64,000 bases of DNA. It comes from Legionella_A sp963772805 (GTDB lineage Bacteria > Pseudomonadota > Gammaproteobacteria > Legionellales > Legionellaceae). A program made the translations under genes and the position numbers. Shown here one piece after another: positions 1 to 7,781 of this stretch (position 1 is the first letter of the stretch; each line of letters opens with the position of its first letter). Location of the stretch: NCBI GenBank assembly GCA_963772805.1, contig CAVYYU010000004.1:62001-126000 (forward strand), given 5' to 3'. The notes beneath the pieces were generated by a model. It searched no databases and had not been told where the DNA came from. It worked only from the letters and a program-made list of their open reading frames with translations.

Positions 1-21
1 TGAATAATGTTTTTTTCTCAT
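1..21 (-). CDS. Start of the next lvh operon gene, probably VirB5-like (partial)
   Basis: An ATG at 21-19 overlaps the TGA of the VirB4-like gene (ATGA overlap) and is preceded by a good ribosome site (GGAGCAACCG). Only the first seven residues, MRKKHYS, lie in the window. In the lvh/VirB gene order the gene after VirB4 is VirB5, and the basic start would fit a signal peptide. The identity is inferred from gene order only. Confidence 0.4.
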
Positions 22-2498
22 CGGTTGCTCCTTTCGAAAAAAACAGGCAGCCAATTACTTGGTTCATCTCCTACATCGTTAATAATGTCATCCAGCAATT
101 TGGTTGATTGAGTATTGCCAGAAAGCACACGGATATAATCGCTTAAACCACTTAGATCCAACTTACAAAGCATGGCCTCATGATCTTGCTTGTACAGAAA
201 TATCCGCGACTCAGGGGTATTATCTTTAATGGCTTGATACTGCGATTCCGTCAGATTTAATTGGTCGATATAGGTATCTCGATCGGCAAGTGGGTTTGGG
301 AAAACAACCATGGTTGCCAAGTTATCAAGCACAATATGTTTAATGGGGGATGCGGTAACTGTTTTAGGTGATTGTGTATCAAAAATAAAATGGCCGTTTT
401 TTTTGCGAATCGTTGGTAGCCATTCTTTAAGACTCTTTTCCCAAAATGGCGAGGCGAATACTTGCCATGCTTCGGCAATAACAAAAGAAGTAAGCCGCCC
501 ATCCAGACACTGACGCATACGGTGAAGCAGATATAAATACACAGGTGTTGCGATTAAGGCGTGCACCTGATCCATGAGATAGGTGACATCAAAGCCGACT
601 TTATCAAAATCAAGATTCAGGGCATCTTGTTCATTATCAAAAATCCAGTGAAATTCTCCATTGATTCTTGTTTGGTCTTGTTTAAGCCACTTCCTCAAAT
701 GTGGCCAGCGGGGGAAATCCACTGGTAAAAACTGACTTATATGGCTTAATGTTCTGAATTCAGGTGCTAATTGCTCAAAGGTATAATCAATGCAGTCATT
801 GATCGTTTCAGCAATTTCACTGGGAATGATGTTCTCGCCTTCTTCTTGAACCAGTGTTGCAAACCAAGACTTTAAAAAAGAGCGGTTCTCAGGACTATCG
901 GGTAACTTCAAAGGATTCATGGCGATGGCGCTCGCTGGATCAATCTTTGTATATCGACTGTTTCCACAAGCTAAAATATAAATTTTGGATGACTCATCTC
1001 TATCAATAAAAAAGCTTCGACCACCAAAACGACCCAATTGCGCATCTAAAAAATTGACCAGTGTTGTTTTGCCTGCATTATTACCACCAAAAACAGCTGC
1101 ATGTCCTTTCGATGGATTGGTGCGAGAACCTCTTGCATGATAGTTAAAATACACAGGCGTTTTGGATGGTGTTTCTAACAGGGTGACCGCACCACCTAGA
1201 AAATTTTCGTTGATGAAGCCTGTTTGAGTATTATGTAGTGGGCAAAAATCCACAAAATTTTGTGAAGTAATCAACGAGGCGCGGGCGATTAAATATTGGT
1301 TACAGGGTAATTGGCTCCAAAATGCGGGTTCTTGCCCCAATGTTTCCTTAATCACAACAATACCCGCACCAGCATAACGTTTAGTGGTTTCTAATATCGC
1401 TGAATCTAGTAATGCTTTGGTAGGAGCCAGCAGCATGACCGTATGATGATGTGCACCTAATAATAATGACTCACTGGCAACGCCATCCTCCAGATCACTT
1501 AAGGCATCTGTTTGACTCACTGCTTTGTCTTCGGCATTAATGAGTTTGGATCGCTTGTCCATAACCTTTTTGAGACTAGCATCACGCCCAATAGGGGCAA
1601 ATGTATGGGTGGCGATAAATTCGCAATCGATTGATAACAAAGAGTCCAACAAAATACTGGCGGTACTTGTTGGGTATTTTTTCAAGGAGAGCATTGCTCC
1701 AAAATGGCAGTCGTCTTTAGTGTTGCCCTGAAACTGAATATACTCACCAAAAAGTAACTGATAACGGCTCAGGTACTGACTTAAATGCCCATCGGGGTAT
1801 ATTGTTTCAGCTTTAAATGCACTGGGTATACTCGTTGCAATCGCGGCACTATGAATGGATTGATGGTAGGGCAATGCATGCCCAGCATTTACCACTAAAC
1901 TCAAAAACCGAGTCAGTTCGCTATAGCCTAATTGGTTGTCATTTTCACCTAATAAGGATGCGCCAAAGGGTGACAAATTTGCTTGTAATTGTTGTATGGT
2001 GCGGGTGAGGGTCGCAATCTTTACTTCCCTATGGTGAGCAGCGAGTTCGGTATGATTTTTTCCCGATAAATTTTTTGCCCACTGTAACCACGACCCCGTT
2101 TTTGTAGTGTCATCGCCTTTTAATACGACGGTAATATATAGGGTATTGGTGTATAAATTTTGATTCTTAAAACGCTTTTGGTATTGGTTATCCAGATCAC
2201 TTGCAAAACCTGGCTTAAAGGTTCCTGTTAAGGAGCAAGAAATCTTTTGTCGATGCGTTGTAACATACACAATAAAACGTGCATCTAAAGACAGTAAAGC
2301 TTGATGCAATAAAAACTGTTGATGATTGAGGGTATCGGGTTCTTCCATTTCGAAAGCTACACCATTCACACGGATAACTGCACCAACGAATCCTGACTGC
2401 GACTCAAAAATGCTTGGCGTATTAAGATGCGTTATCGGGAATAGGTCAGATACCTTCGTTTCTTGGCAGGCCACCTTAAGGGCTTTAGAAAGGTTCAT
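18..2498 (-). CDS. lvhB4: VirB4-like conjugation/T4SS ATPase (LvhB4 type)
   Basis: This is the cytoplasmic ATPase of a VirB-type type IV secretion system and powers pilus assembly and substrate transfer. The 826-residue protein has a Walker A motif (GGNNAGKTT) near residue 470 and a Walker B-like acidic segment (FVIAEAW) near residue 672, the usual C-terminal RecA-like domain of VirB4; the N-terminal half is the CagE/TrbE/VirB domain. I chose the ATG at 2498 rather than upstream in-frame starts because it follows a strong GGAGGG ribosome site. It also overlaps the end of the VirB3 gene by 14 bases, typical of translational coupling. The neighbours VirB2, VirB3 and the lvr genes make the lvh assignment likely. 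Confidence 0.85.
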   Translation of the reverse strand: MNLSKALKVACQETKVSDLFPITHLNTPSIFESQSGFVGAVIRVNGVAFEMEEPDTLNHQQFLLHQALLSLDARFIVYVTTHRQKISCSLTGTFKPGFASDLDNQYQKRFKNQNLYTNTLYITVVLKGDDTTKTGSWLQWAKNLSGKNHTELAAHHREVKIATLTRTIQQLQANLSPFGASLLGENDNQLGYSELTRFLSLVVNAGHALPYHQSIHSAAIATSIPSAFKAETIYPDGHLSQYLSRYQLLFGEYIQFQGNTKDDCHFGAMLSLKKYPTSTASILLDSLLSIDCEFIATHTFAPIGRDASLKKVMDKRSKLINAEDKAVSQTDALSDLEDGVASESLLLGAHHHTVMLLAPTKALLDSAILETTKRYAGAGIVVIKETLGQEPAFWSQLPCNQYLIARASLITSQNFVDFCPLHNTQTGFINENFLGGAVTLLETPSKTPVYFNYHARGSRTNPSKGHAAVFGGNNAGKTTLVNFLDAQLGRFGGRSFFIDRDESSKIYILACGNSRYTKIDPASAIAMNPLKLPDSPENRSFLKSWFATLVQEEGENIIPSEIAETINDCIDYTFEQLAPEFRTLSHISQFLPVDFPRWPHLRKWLKQDQTRINGEFHWIFDNEQDALNLDFDKVGFDVTYLMDQVHALIATPVYLYLLHRMRQCLDGRLTSFVIAEAWQVFASPFWEKSLKEWLPTIRKKNGHFIFDTQSPKTVTASPIKHIVLDNLATMVVFPNPLADRDTYIDQLNLTESQYQAIKDNTPESRIFLYKQDHEAMLCKLDLSGLSDYIRVLSGNTQSTKLLDDIINDVGDEPSNWLPVFFERSNR

Positions 2499-2766
2499 AT
2501 GCGCGAACCCTCCAGAAGGCAGCATTAGGCACTTGGGGTAATGCATAACGCTTAGCACAAATTGTAAAAAAATGGGTGTCATACCAACAGACGACCAAGC
2601 CAAACACATGTAGAGGAATAAAAATCAGCCCGTACAACGGAGATAGTCCAATGAATGCGCACATAGAGACGAGCAAATTCAACATGTGGTACTCAAAAGT
2701 AACTCCTGCTGTCATTGCTGGTCGCGTTAATGCATTAAATAGGTGACTAATTTCCAACTCGCTCAT
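2485..2766 (-). CDS. lvhB3: VirB3-like inner-membrane T4SS protein (LvhB3 type)
   Basis: The 93-residue protein has the VirB3 pattern: a short N-terminal segment containing FNALTRPAM, two hydrophobic helices at about residues 25-60, then a basic tail. VirB3 sits in the inner membrane and works with VirB4; in some systems the two are fused. It lies between VirB2 and VirB4 genes in the canonical order. A GGGGAG ribosome site precedes the ATG, and the end overlaps the VirB4 start. Confidence 0.8.
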   Translation of the reverse strand: MSELEISHLFNALTRPAMTAGVTFEYHMLNLLVSMCAFIGLSPLYGLIFIPLHVFGLVVCWYDTHFFTICAKRYALPQVPNAAFWRVRAYEPF

Positions 2767-2777
2767 ATTGCTCCCCT

Positions 2778-3080
2778 TTAGCCAATTAGTGTTGAGTACA
2801 AAGAAGAGCCACCAAAGATTATTCCCATTCCAACCAGAATCATGACGAAATATTCTTTAGGGAACTTATTACGGTGCAAGCACAAATAGCCCGAAACAAT
2901 GATGCAGACAACACCTACCGATCTTGCAAGGCCACCTTGTAGATAATTAATCGTGCGGTTAAGAATGCTTTCTATGCCTTGTGCTTGTGATACCGATGGC
3001 AGCATTAAGCAAACTGCCGCTAAATAAAGATTGCCTAAAGCATGACTCAGTGAATGAGAACATCTTTTAAGCTGTTTCAT
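2778..3080 (-). CDS. lvhB2: VirB2-like pilin (LvhB2 type)
   Basis: This 100-residue protein begins with basic residues, then a hydrophobic signal segment ending in a probable cleavage site (LPSVSQAQG, near residue 34). Two transmembrane helices follow, the architecture of VirB2 cyclic or linear pilins. It would form the conjugative pilus. Its ATG overlaps the stop of the CsrA-like gene (ATGA), so pilin translation is coupled to the regulator gene upstream. Confidence 0.75.
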   Translation of the reverse strand: MKQLKRCSHSLSHALGNLYLAAVCLMLPSVSQAQGIESILNRTINYLQGGLARSVGVVCIIVSGYLCLHRNKFPKEYFVMILVGMGIIFGGSSLYSTLIG

Positions 3081-3280
3081 ACCGCCACCTTACGCAGGGA
3101 TGCTTCTGCGTCTTGCTGCTGTAGTTTTTTTATAAAAATTTCTTCTCTGTCAATGTCGATATGTTGAGGGGCGTTAATGCCTATGCTGATGATGTCATCA
3201 TCTATTTTCAGCACTTTTATTTGGATAGTGCCTTTGTTAATTAATATTTTCTGATCTATTTTTCTGGTTAAAACCAACAT
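3077..3280 (-). CDS. lvrC: CsrA-family RNA-binding regulator (LvrC type)
   Basis: The 67-residue protein begins MLVLTRKIDQKILI and continues with the beta-strand pattern of CsrA/RsmA (ISIGI.AP..I.I.REEI), ending in a short helix. CsrA dimers bind GGA motifs in mRNA leaders and alter translation or stability. A CsrA paralogue beside lvrA-lvrB at the head of lvh-type operons is known from Legionella integrative elements. It is likely to control the element rather than act as the global CsrA, because it lies inside the transfer operon. An AGGAGAAGGTC ribosome site precedes the ATG. Confidence 0.85.
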   Translation of the reverse strand: MLVLTRKIDQKILINKGTIQIKVLKIDDDIISIGINAPQHIDIDREEIFIKKLQQQDAEASLRKVAV

Positions 3281-3293
3281 GACCTTCTCCTGG

Positions 3294-3749
3294 TTATCTT
3301 GCTAAAATTTCTTTACATTGCCTTAAATATGAAGCTCCAGTTTCTTTGCTCACAATTACGTACTCATCATCTACAACACCAAACGAATCCTGTTTTTTAA
3401 CTTGCCTACAGCACTGAAGAACTTGCGGCAGGGTAGGCGGTAACTCATGAAACTCCCTGCACTTCACAATTGCACTTGTCAAAATGGCATCGGTAAACTC
3501 ACTAAGTGCCTCCTGCCATTCCTTTTTTGCAAACTCCAAAAATCGTTCGTCTTTAAACTGACTTCGCCAGATATGCCCATAAAACGCTGCAAATTTTGAA
3601 AACAGTAAATCAATCCGTTTTTCCGCTTTATAAATATCGCTTGAGCTGGATGACATTGCTTTTTGCTGGCTCGTCGTCTGCATCACTCGGGGGGCAGAAC
3701 ATATCTGCTGCGGTGTCACGTTTCCGAGTACTTGCTTTAGGCTCTGCAT
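3294..3749 (-). CDS. lvrB: LvrB-like element regulator or replication-type protein
   Basis: A 151-residue protein in the position of lvrB between lvrA and lvrC. Residues 45-125 (RIDLLFSKFAAFYGHIW, then a helical stretch with LPPTLPQV) resemble the small helical domain of phage replication P-type proteins. I choose the start at 3749 because a strong GGAGAAAC site precedes it. This makes the gene overlap the lvrA end by 122 bases in another frame. The function in these elements is not established; regulation of transfer is likely from context. Confidence 0.6.
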   Translation of the reverse strand: MQSLKQVLGNVTPQQICSAPRVMQTTSQQKAMSSSSSDIYKAEKRIDLLFSKFAAFYGHIWRSQFKDERFLEFAKKEWQEALSEFTDAILTSAIVKCREFHELPPTLPQVLQCCRQVKKQDSFGVVDDEYVIVSKETGASYLRQCKEILAR

Positions 3750-4494
3750 GTTGTTTCTCCTGTATCACGTCCGTAGTTAGTTCATCCTCCCAGCTTCGTT
3801 TTGTTAACCAAGTAGCTGGATATTTCCAAGGTGGCACCCATGCGCCTTTTGACTGCGCTATTTCACGGTGATTGATTTGTGCAGTGAGTGCTTGAAGCAT
3901 TTTGTTAAATAGCGTCGTGTCTGGGTTAATTTGTTGAAATACCGCCTGTGCGTTGCTCTTGGATTTTTTCTCAGGATAAAGCGACCAAAATTTTTCGAAT
4001 TGCGATAATAAATAAATATAATTATCTTCTTTATGAGGTGTGGCGGCTTTTGGTGATCGTGCTATGTCGGCTTCCAAGGCCTCAAATCCCGGAAACCCAC
4101 TATCTATATGGATTGTATCGTGCGGGTTTTTGGTGGCTTTCTGTGGCGGGTTTATGGCGGCTTTATTTTGGACAGAAAAATGCTTTGAAGCTAATGGACA
4201 TTTTAAAATGAGTTGCATGCCGTCAGATTGAACTTCAATCATGCCTGCACGAACCAGACCAGAAACGGCACGACGTACTTGATCACGAGAAAAGCTTTGG
4301 CTTTTAATCCCCTGATGCGGCTCAATATATAGCTGCTCAGATATCGATTGATAACTGATACGCCGCTTGATGCCTGTTATGCCCGTTTTAACGTCCATAT
4401 AAGGTCTTATGCCTCTTAAGTAAGTCAGCTGCTGAATATGGGGTAAACCACTCATCACGGCCAACTCTTCCCCGTTAATAACAAAATCCATCAT
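3628..4494 (-). CDS. lvrA: LvrA-like DNA-binding regulator
   Basis: A 288-residue protein, first gene of the lvrA-lvrB-lvrC-lvhB operon. Residues 1-105 look like a winged-helix region: a helix-rich segment followed by a recognition-helix-like stretch (SRDQVRRAVSGLVRAGMIEV). The C-terminal part (about 165-255) has a helical domain with FEKFWSLYPEKKSKSNA, seen in phage and plasmid replication-initiation accessory proteins. It lies opposite a phage-type repressor with shared operators, so it is probably the first gene released when that repressor is inactivated. Confidence 0.65.
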   Translation of the reverse strand: MMDFVINGEELAVMSGLPHIQQLTYLRGIRPYMDVKTGITGIKRRISYQSISEQLYIEPHQGIKSQSFSRDQVRRAVSGLVRAGMIEVQSDGMQLILKCPLASKHFSVQNKAAINPPQKATKNPHDTIHIDSGFPGFEALEADIARSPKAATPHKEDNYIYLLSQFEKFWSLYPEKKSKSNAQAVFQQINPDTTLFNKMLQALTAQINHREIAQSKGAWVPPWKYPATWLTKRSWEDELTTDVIQEKQHAEPKASTRKRDTAADMFCPPSDADDEPAKSNVIQLKRYL

Positions 4495-4533
4495 CGGTAC
4501 ATATCCCTGTTAATTCCTCGTTTTTATTTTCAT

Positions 4534-4614
4534 ACTGTGATATGTTTATAAAAATAGAACGCATAACTCACGAATCGTGATAATAAGATTTAATTTATAT
4601 CACATGTCGTGATA
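4534..4614. promoter_or_regulatory. Divergent operator region with palindromic TCACGA sites
   Basis: The space between lvrA and the divergent repressor holds a perfect 13-bp palindrome, TCACGAATCGTGA, at 4568-4580. A related imperfect palindrome, TATCAC-5 bases-GTGATA, lies at 4598-4614, and a further half-like site CTGTGATA at about 4535-4542. Spaced operator copies between divergent genes are the layout of phage-type repressor switches. The sites are seen directly; binding by the adjacent repressor is inferred. Confidence 0.65.
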
Positions 4615-4642
4615 ATGCAAGCATTGATTTTCATTTTTTGAG

Positions 4643-5323
4643 GTGAACTTGACTGAGCTGAATATCAAAAAAGAAATTGGCAAACGTATTCTCGAGGCGA
4701 GGAAGGCAAAGGACTTAACGCTAAAAGCGCTTGGTGAGCTTGCTGGTGGTTTGAAGCAAACTCGCCTAACCAATTGGGAGCAAGGAACACGCACGCCCGG
4801 GCCGGAAGAAATCAAACAGCTGGCACAGGCTTTGGATGTTTCGCCTGCCTTTTTAATGTGCTTGTCAGATGATGTACAGGTTAAAAAAACGAACCGTCCT
4901 AGCCATTTAATTCCTCTTCTGGATCACCAGCAGGCTTGTGACGCGAAGTCACATACTGTAGCCATTCATGCTCATGATTCATTCGGTGATATTGTATTTA
5001 TTTCAGTGAGCTGTGCTCTTTTACCGAAACTTAGTTCCGAGTCATTTGCACTGAAGATGACAGATGAGAGTATGATGCCTGAAATTCGAGTTGGTGATCT
5101 GCTGGTAATCGACCCATTGATTTCGCCACAGCCTGGTGATTTTGTAGTTGTTAAAGTTGATGGCCAACAAGAAGTAATTATTTCTCAGTACAAGATGTTG
5201 TCTTATGCCTCATCAGATTTTGAACTGCTAACCTTAAATGATAATTGGCCTAATATTAAGGTGACTGAAGAGCTTTCTCTAGCAATACTTGGTACAGTCT
5301 TGCAGAACATACATACATATTGA
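4643..5323 (+). CDS. Cro/C1-type repressor with S24 (LexA-like) peptidase domain
   Basis: A 226-residue phage-type repressor. Residues 8-70 form a helix-turn-helix domain (LGELAGGLKQTRLTNWEQG). The C-terminal half is an S24 autoprotease/dimerisation domain with the nucleophile motif DESMMPEIRVGDLL near residues 144-157, and a Lys in QYK is a candidate general base. Such repressors are cleaved on DNA damage, which would de-repress the divergent lvr/lvh operon. The longest frame starts with GTG at 4643; a TTG at 4649 with GAGG just upstream is an equally good start. It corresponds to the regulator usually found opposite lvrA. Confidence 0.85.
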   Translation: MNLTELNIKKEIGKRILEARKAKDLTLKALGELAGGLKQTRLTNWEQGTRTPGPEEIKQLAQALDVSPAFLMCLSDDVQVKKTNRPSHLIPLLDHQQACDAKSHTVAIHAHDSFGDIVFISVSCALLPKLSSESFALKMTDESMMPEIRVGDLLVIDPLISPQPGDFVVVKVDGQQEVIISQYKMLSYASSDFELLTLNDNWPNIKVTEELSLAILGTVLQNIHTY

Positions 5324-5517
5324 AATTTATCTTCCCAATCTCCTAAATAATTATCATCAATCCTACATCTAGCAGACAACTGGTACTGTCTAAGTTGCTT
5401 GCATGTACCGCTCAAATCTATTTCTAATACAGACAATAACAAATAACTAGCAAAAAAATTTAGAATCATATTTACATAAATTCAATAAGTTAATCATTAA
5501 ATTACGGCAATTAAAAA

Positions 5518-5592
5518 ATCGTAAGTCATTTACTATTGATAATTATAAAATATAAGTTATACTTCAACTATGGATTGTAAATGATTTACGAT
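5518..5592 (+). promoter_or_regulatory. Promoter bracketed by two GTAA-N5-TTAC palindromes
   Basis: A sigma70-like promoter (TTGATA at 5536, 16-bp spacer, TATACT at 5558) reads toward the methylase/specificity pair. It is bracketed by two copies of a palindromic site: GTAAGTCATTTAC at 5521-5533 and GTAAATGATTTAC at 5577-5589. The two copies with flanking bases also form a larger inverted repeat with one mismatch in 16 bp (ATCGTAAGTCATTTAC against GTAAATGATTTACGAT). The arrangement suggests autoregulation by a symmetric DNA-binding complex. Confidence 0.6.
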
Positions 5593-5620
5593 AATTTTTT
5601 AAATATTTTTGGAGAGCTAT

Positions 5621-6214
5621 ATGAAAAAACAATTAGAGAAAATAAGTACATTGTTTTCAGGGGTGAGCAACAAAATTTATTCAGAAAAGGAGATCCCTAA
5701 TTCAAAAGAGGTAGTCTTGTTAAAAGGAAATACTTTGACTCACGACGGAATAATTTCATTAGAAGACGCCATAAAAGTATACATAACTGACAACAAAAAG
5801 CTTGAGAAAGTATTATTAAAGGAAAATGATGTAATTTTATTGGCAAGAGGACCAGCAGTTAGAGCTGGAATAGTTAGCAAAGAAATGGCTGATCAAGGAG
5901 TAGTCGCAAATGCTAATTTTATAATTATTAGGCCTGATGAGAGTCAAATAAAAGGCGAAATGTTAGTTGCCTATTTCAATTCGGAGTATGGTCACAATCA
6001 GTTAATGAACTTGAGTAAAGCTGGTGTAATTCAACACATCCCAGCCTCAGTATTAAAGACATTAGAAATTTCAGTTCCTGCTGATGAGATCCAGAAAAGA
6101 GTTGTTGAAATCTATCATGCGGCATTAAAAGCACAAATGTCCACAATAGAATTATTGAAGCAACAGAAAGAAACTTCAAATGCCATAATGTTAAATTTAA
6201 TTCATGGGGTGTGA
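5621..6214 (+). CDS. HsdS-like half-size specificity protein (one target-recognition domain)
   Basis: This 197-residue protein resembles one target-recognition domain plus one helical spacer of a type I specificity subunit; full HsdS proteins have two of each. The middle part (VVLLKGNTLTHDGI, DVILLARGPAVRAGIV) and the end (ADEIQKRVVEIYHAALKAQ, then a coiled helix) follow the HsdS half pattern. The ATG at 5621 follows GGAGAGCTAT and is preferred over the in-frame TTG at 5609. One base separates its stop from the start of the methylase-like gene. Half-subunits normally pair to read a symmetric split site. No restriction gene belongs obviously to this pair. Confidence 0.7.
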   Translation: MKKQLEKISTLFSGVSNKIYSEKEIPNSKEVVLLKGNTLTHDGIISLEDAIKVYITDNKKLEKVLLKENDVILLARGPAVRAGIVSKEMADQGVVANANFIIIRPDESQIKGEMLVAYFNSEYGHNQLMNLSKAGVIQHIPASVLKTLEISVPADEIQKRVVEIYHAALKAQMSTIELLKQQKETSNAIMLNLIHGV

Positions 6215-6215
6215 C

Positions 6216-7478
6216 ATGGAACCTAAAGAAAATCAAAATCTTGAAAACAAACTATGGCAATTTTTCAACCAGATTCGAGCTCACTCAACACATACTGAAT
6301 CTAATATTTTATTGTTATTGGTAGTTGCTGTACTGGCAAAACAATCTCATGAAAAGTTTCAAGAACTTACTAAGTTAAACAGTGAAAAAAAACTAGTGCA
6401 TGTAGTTAAAAATAGTTATTGCGAATTAAAAAATCATAAGTTTGATATCGATTCGCTGGAACTTATTTTGAGCTTCATCGAGGAAATAAATGATTTTTCT
6501 TTGTTAGCTGATGCAATATCGAATTTATTGTCAGGCGCATTCTTGAAAGATTTTGACCCAGGATTTTCTAGTCAGATAATTTCGACGTTTATAAAAAAAT
6601 ATGTTGCTAAAGAAAAGTTGAGATCTGTTTATGATGGAGCTGCTGGTTATTGTTCTATAACGAGTCAAATAATCGCTGGTAATTTTTATCTTATGGATAT
6701 AAATCAAGATAACAAGGCCATTGGGCAAGGGATTATGCTGCTTAAAGATAAAAAGTTTACTTATGAGTGTGGTGATACTTTATCTGAAGAGCTTAGTAGT
6801 ATAAACGCTGATCTAGTGGTCTGTGAGCCCCCATGGGGCATGCGATTGTCTCCAGAAAAAAGAGAGGCTATTAACAGCGGACGCTACTTATTATCAAAAG
6901 ACCTTGAAAACCCTCCAACTTCAGCAAGTGATTCACTTTGGATACAAAATTCTTTTTATCACTTAAATGAAAAAGGAAAAGCGTTTGTGATACTGCCACA
7001 TGGTTGGTTATTTAGAGGTGGCTATGATGCACTATTAAGAAAGCTGATGCTTGAGTTAGATGTGATTGAAGCCATTGTTGGATTGCCAGAACGAACCATG
7101 AACTATACTGCAATTGCACCTGTTATTTTGATCTTAAATAAAAACAAAAAGAATAAAAATATGATTCATTTTGTTGATGCAAGTGATATTGGGAATGCCA
7201 ATAAGCGCCATGTAAATATAAGTGATATTGAAATTCAATCTATAGTTGATATGGCTCAAGGTATAAATGCTGATGAGCAACATTTTCAAGCAGTTTCTAA
7301 TGCCCAAATCAAGAAAAATGATAATGATTTGAGCATAAAACAATATTTCGTCAACAAGGAAACATTTATCCCTTACTGCATTGATAAAGAGTTGAAGAAA
7401 CTCGAAGTTATCATCAAAAGAGGTGAGATCGCTCAACAGAAATTATTTAACCTATTAGCTAAAGAGGAAAAAAATTGA
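6216..7478 (+). CDS. N6-adenine methylase-like protein (HsdM family) with altered motifs
   Basis: A 420-residue protein of the HsdM type. It has an N-terminal helical domain, then a SAM-methylase fold with a motif I-like stretch (DGAAGYC near residue 140) and a motif IV-like stretch (CEPPWG near residue 204). It ends in the typical HsdM region (PHGWLFRGG, VGLPERTMNYTAIAPVILIL). Both key motifs are off consensus: the Gly-rich loop ends in Cys, and Asn/Asp before PP is replaced by Glu. The adjacent complete hsdM has DPAMGSGG and NPPF. The protein may be a weak or inactive methylase that still binds DNA. ATG 6216 is chosen because GGGGTG precedes it. Confidence 0.7.
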   Translation: MEPKENQNLENKLWQFFNQIRAHSTHTESNILLLLVVAVLAKQSHEKFQELTKLNSEKKLVHVVKNSYCELKNHKFDIDSLELILSFIEEINDFSLLADAISNLLSGAFLKDFDPGFSSQIISTFIKKYVAKEKLRSVYDGAAGYCSITSQIIAGNFYLMDINQDNKAIGQGIMLLKDKKFTYECGDTLSEELSSINADLVVCEPPWGMRLSPEKREAINSGRYLLSKDLENPPTSASDSLWIQNSFYHLNEKGKAFVILPHGWLFRGGYDALLRKLMLELDVIEAIVGLPERTMNYTAIAPVILILNKNKKNKNMIHFVDASDIGNANKRHVNISDIEIQSIVDMAQGINADEQHFQAVSNAQIKKNDNDLSIKQYFVNKETFIPYCIDKELKKLEVIIKRGEIAQQKLFNLLAKEEKN

Positions 7479-7781
7479 TGTAGTGATATCTATAATAACT
7501 TTTATATTACTTCAAAGGATTGTCCTTTTGCCTGGAAGATAAAGCATTAAAAATGAACAGCGAGAACAGAGGTGGCGTTGATGCTACAACATAGGAGATT
7601 TATAAATGATATGATATGTGAGTAATTTATTGTCAAACTATCAAGCATGCTAACAATTTAAAAAGGCCTGCTGCAGAAATATATGAAATATCACCTAGAT
7701 AAATAGGTAAGAAGAAATAAGGTTAACATAGCCAGAACCTCGGCCTAATTATCTAAACTAGATGTAAAAAAGGATAAACAA
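7479..7781. other. Intergenic gap before the hsd operon
   Basis: About 300 bases between the methylase-like gene and hsdM. No open frame with a credible start and no clear hairpin terminator is visible. It presumably holds the hsdM promoter; the ribosome site for hsdM (AAAGGATAAACAA before ATG) lies at its end. Confidence 0.5.

Noticed and set aside
7134..7436. Minus-strand 100-codon frame in the methylase-like gene
   Set aside because: Antisense shadow of a well-supported coding gene in AT-rich DNA.
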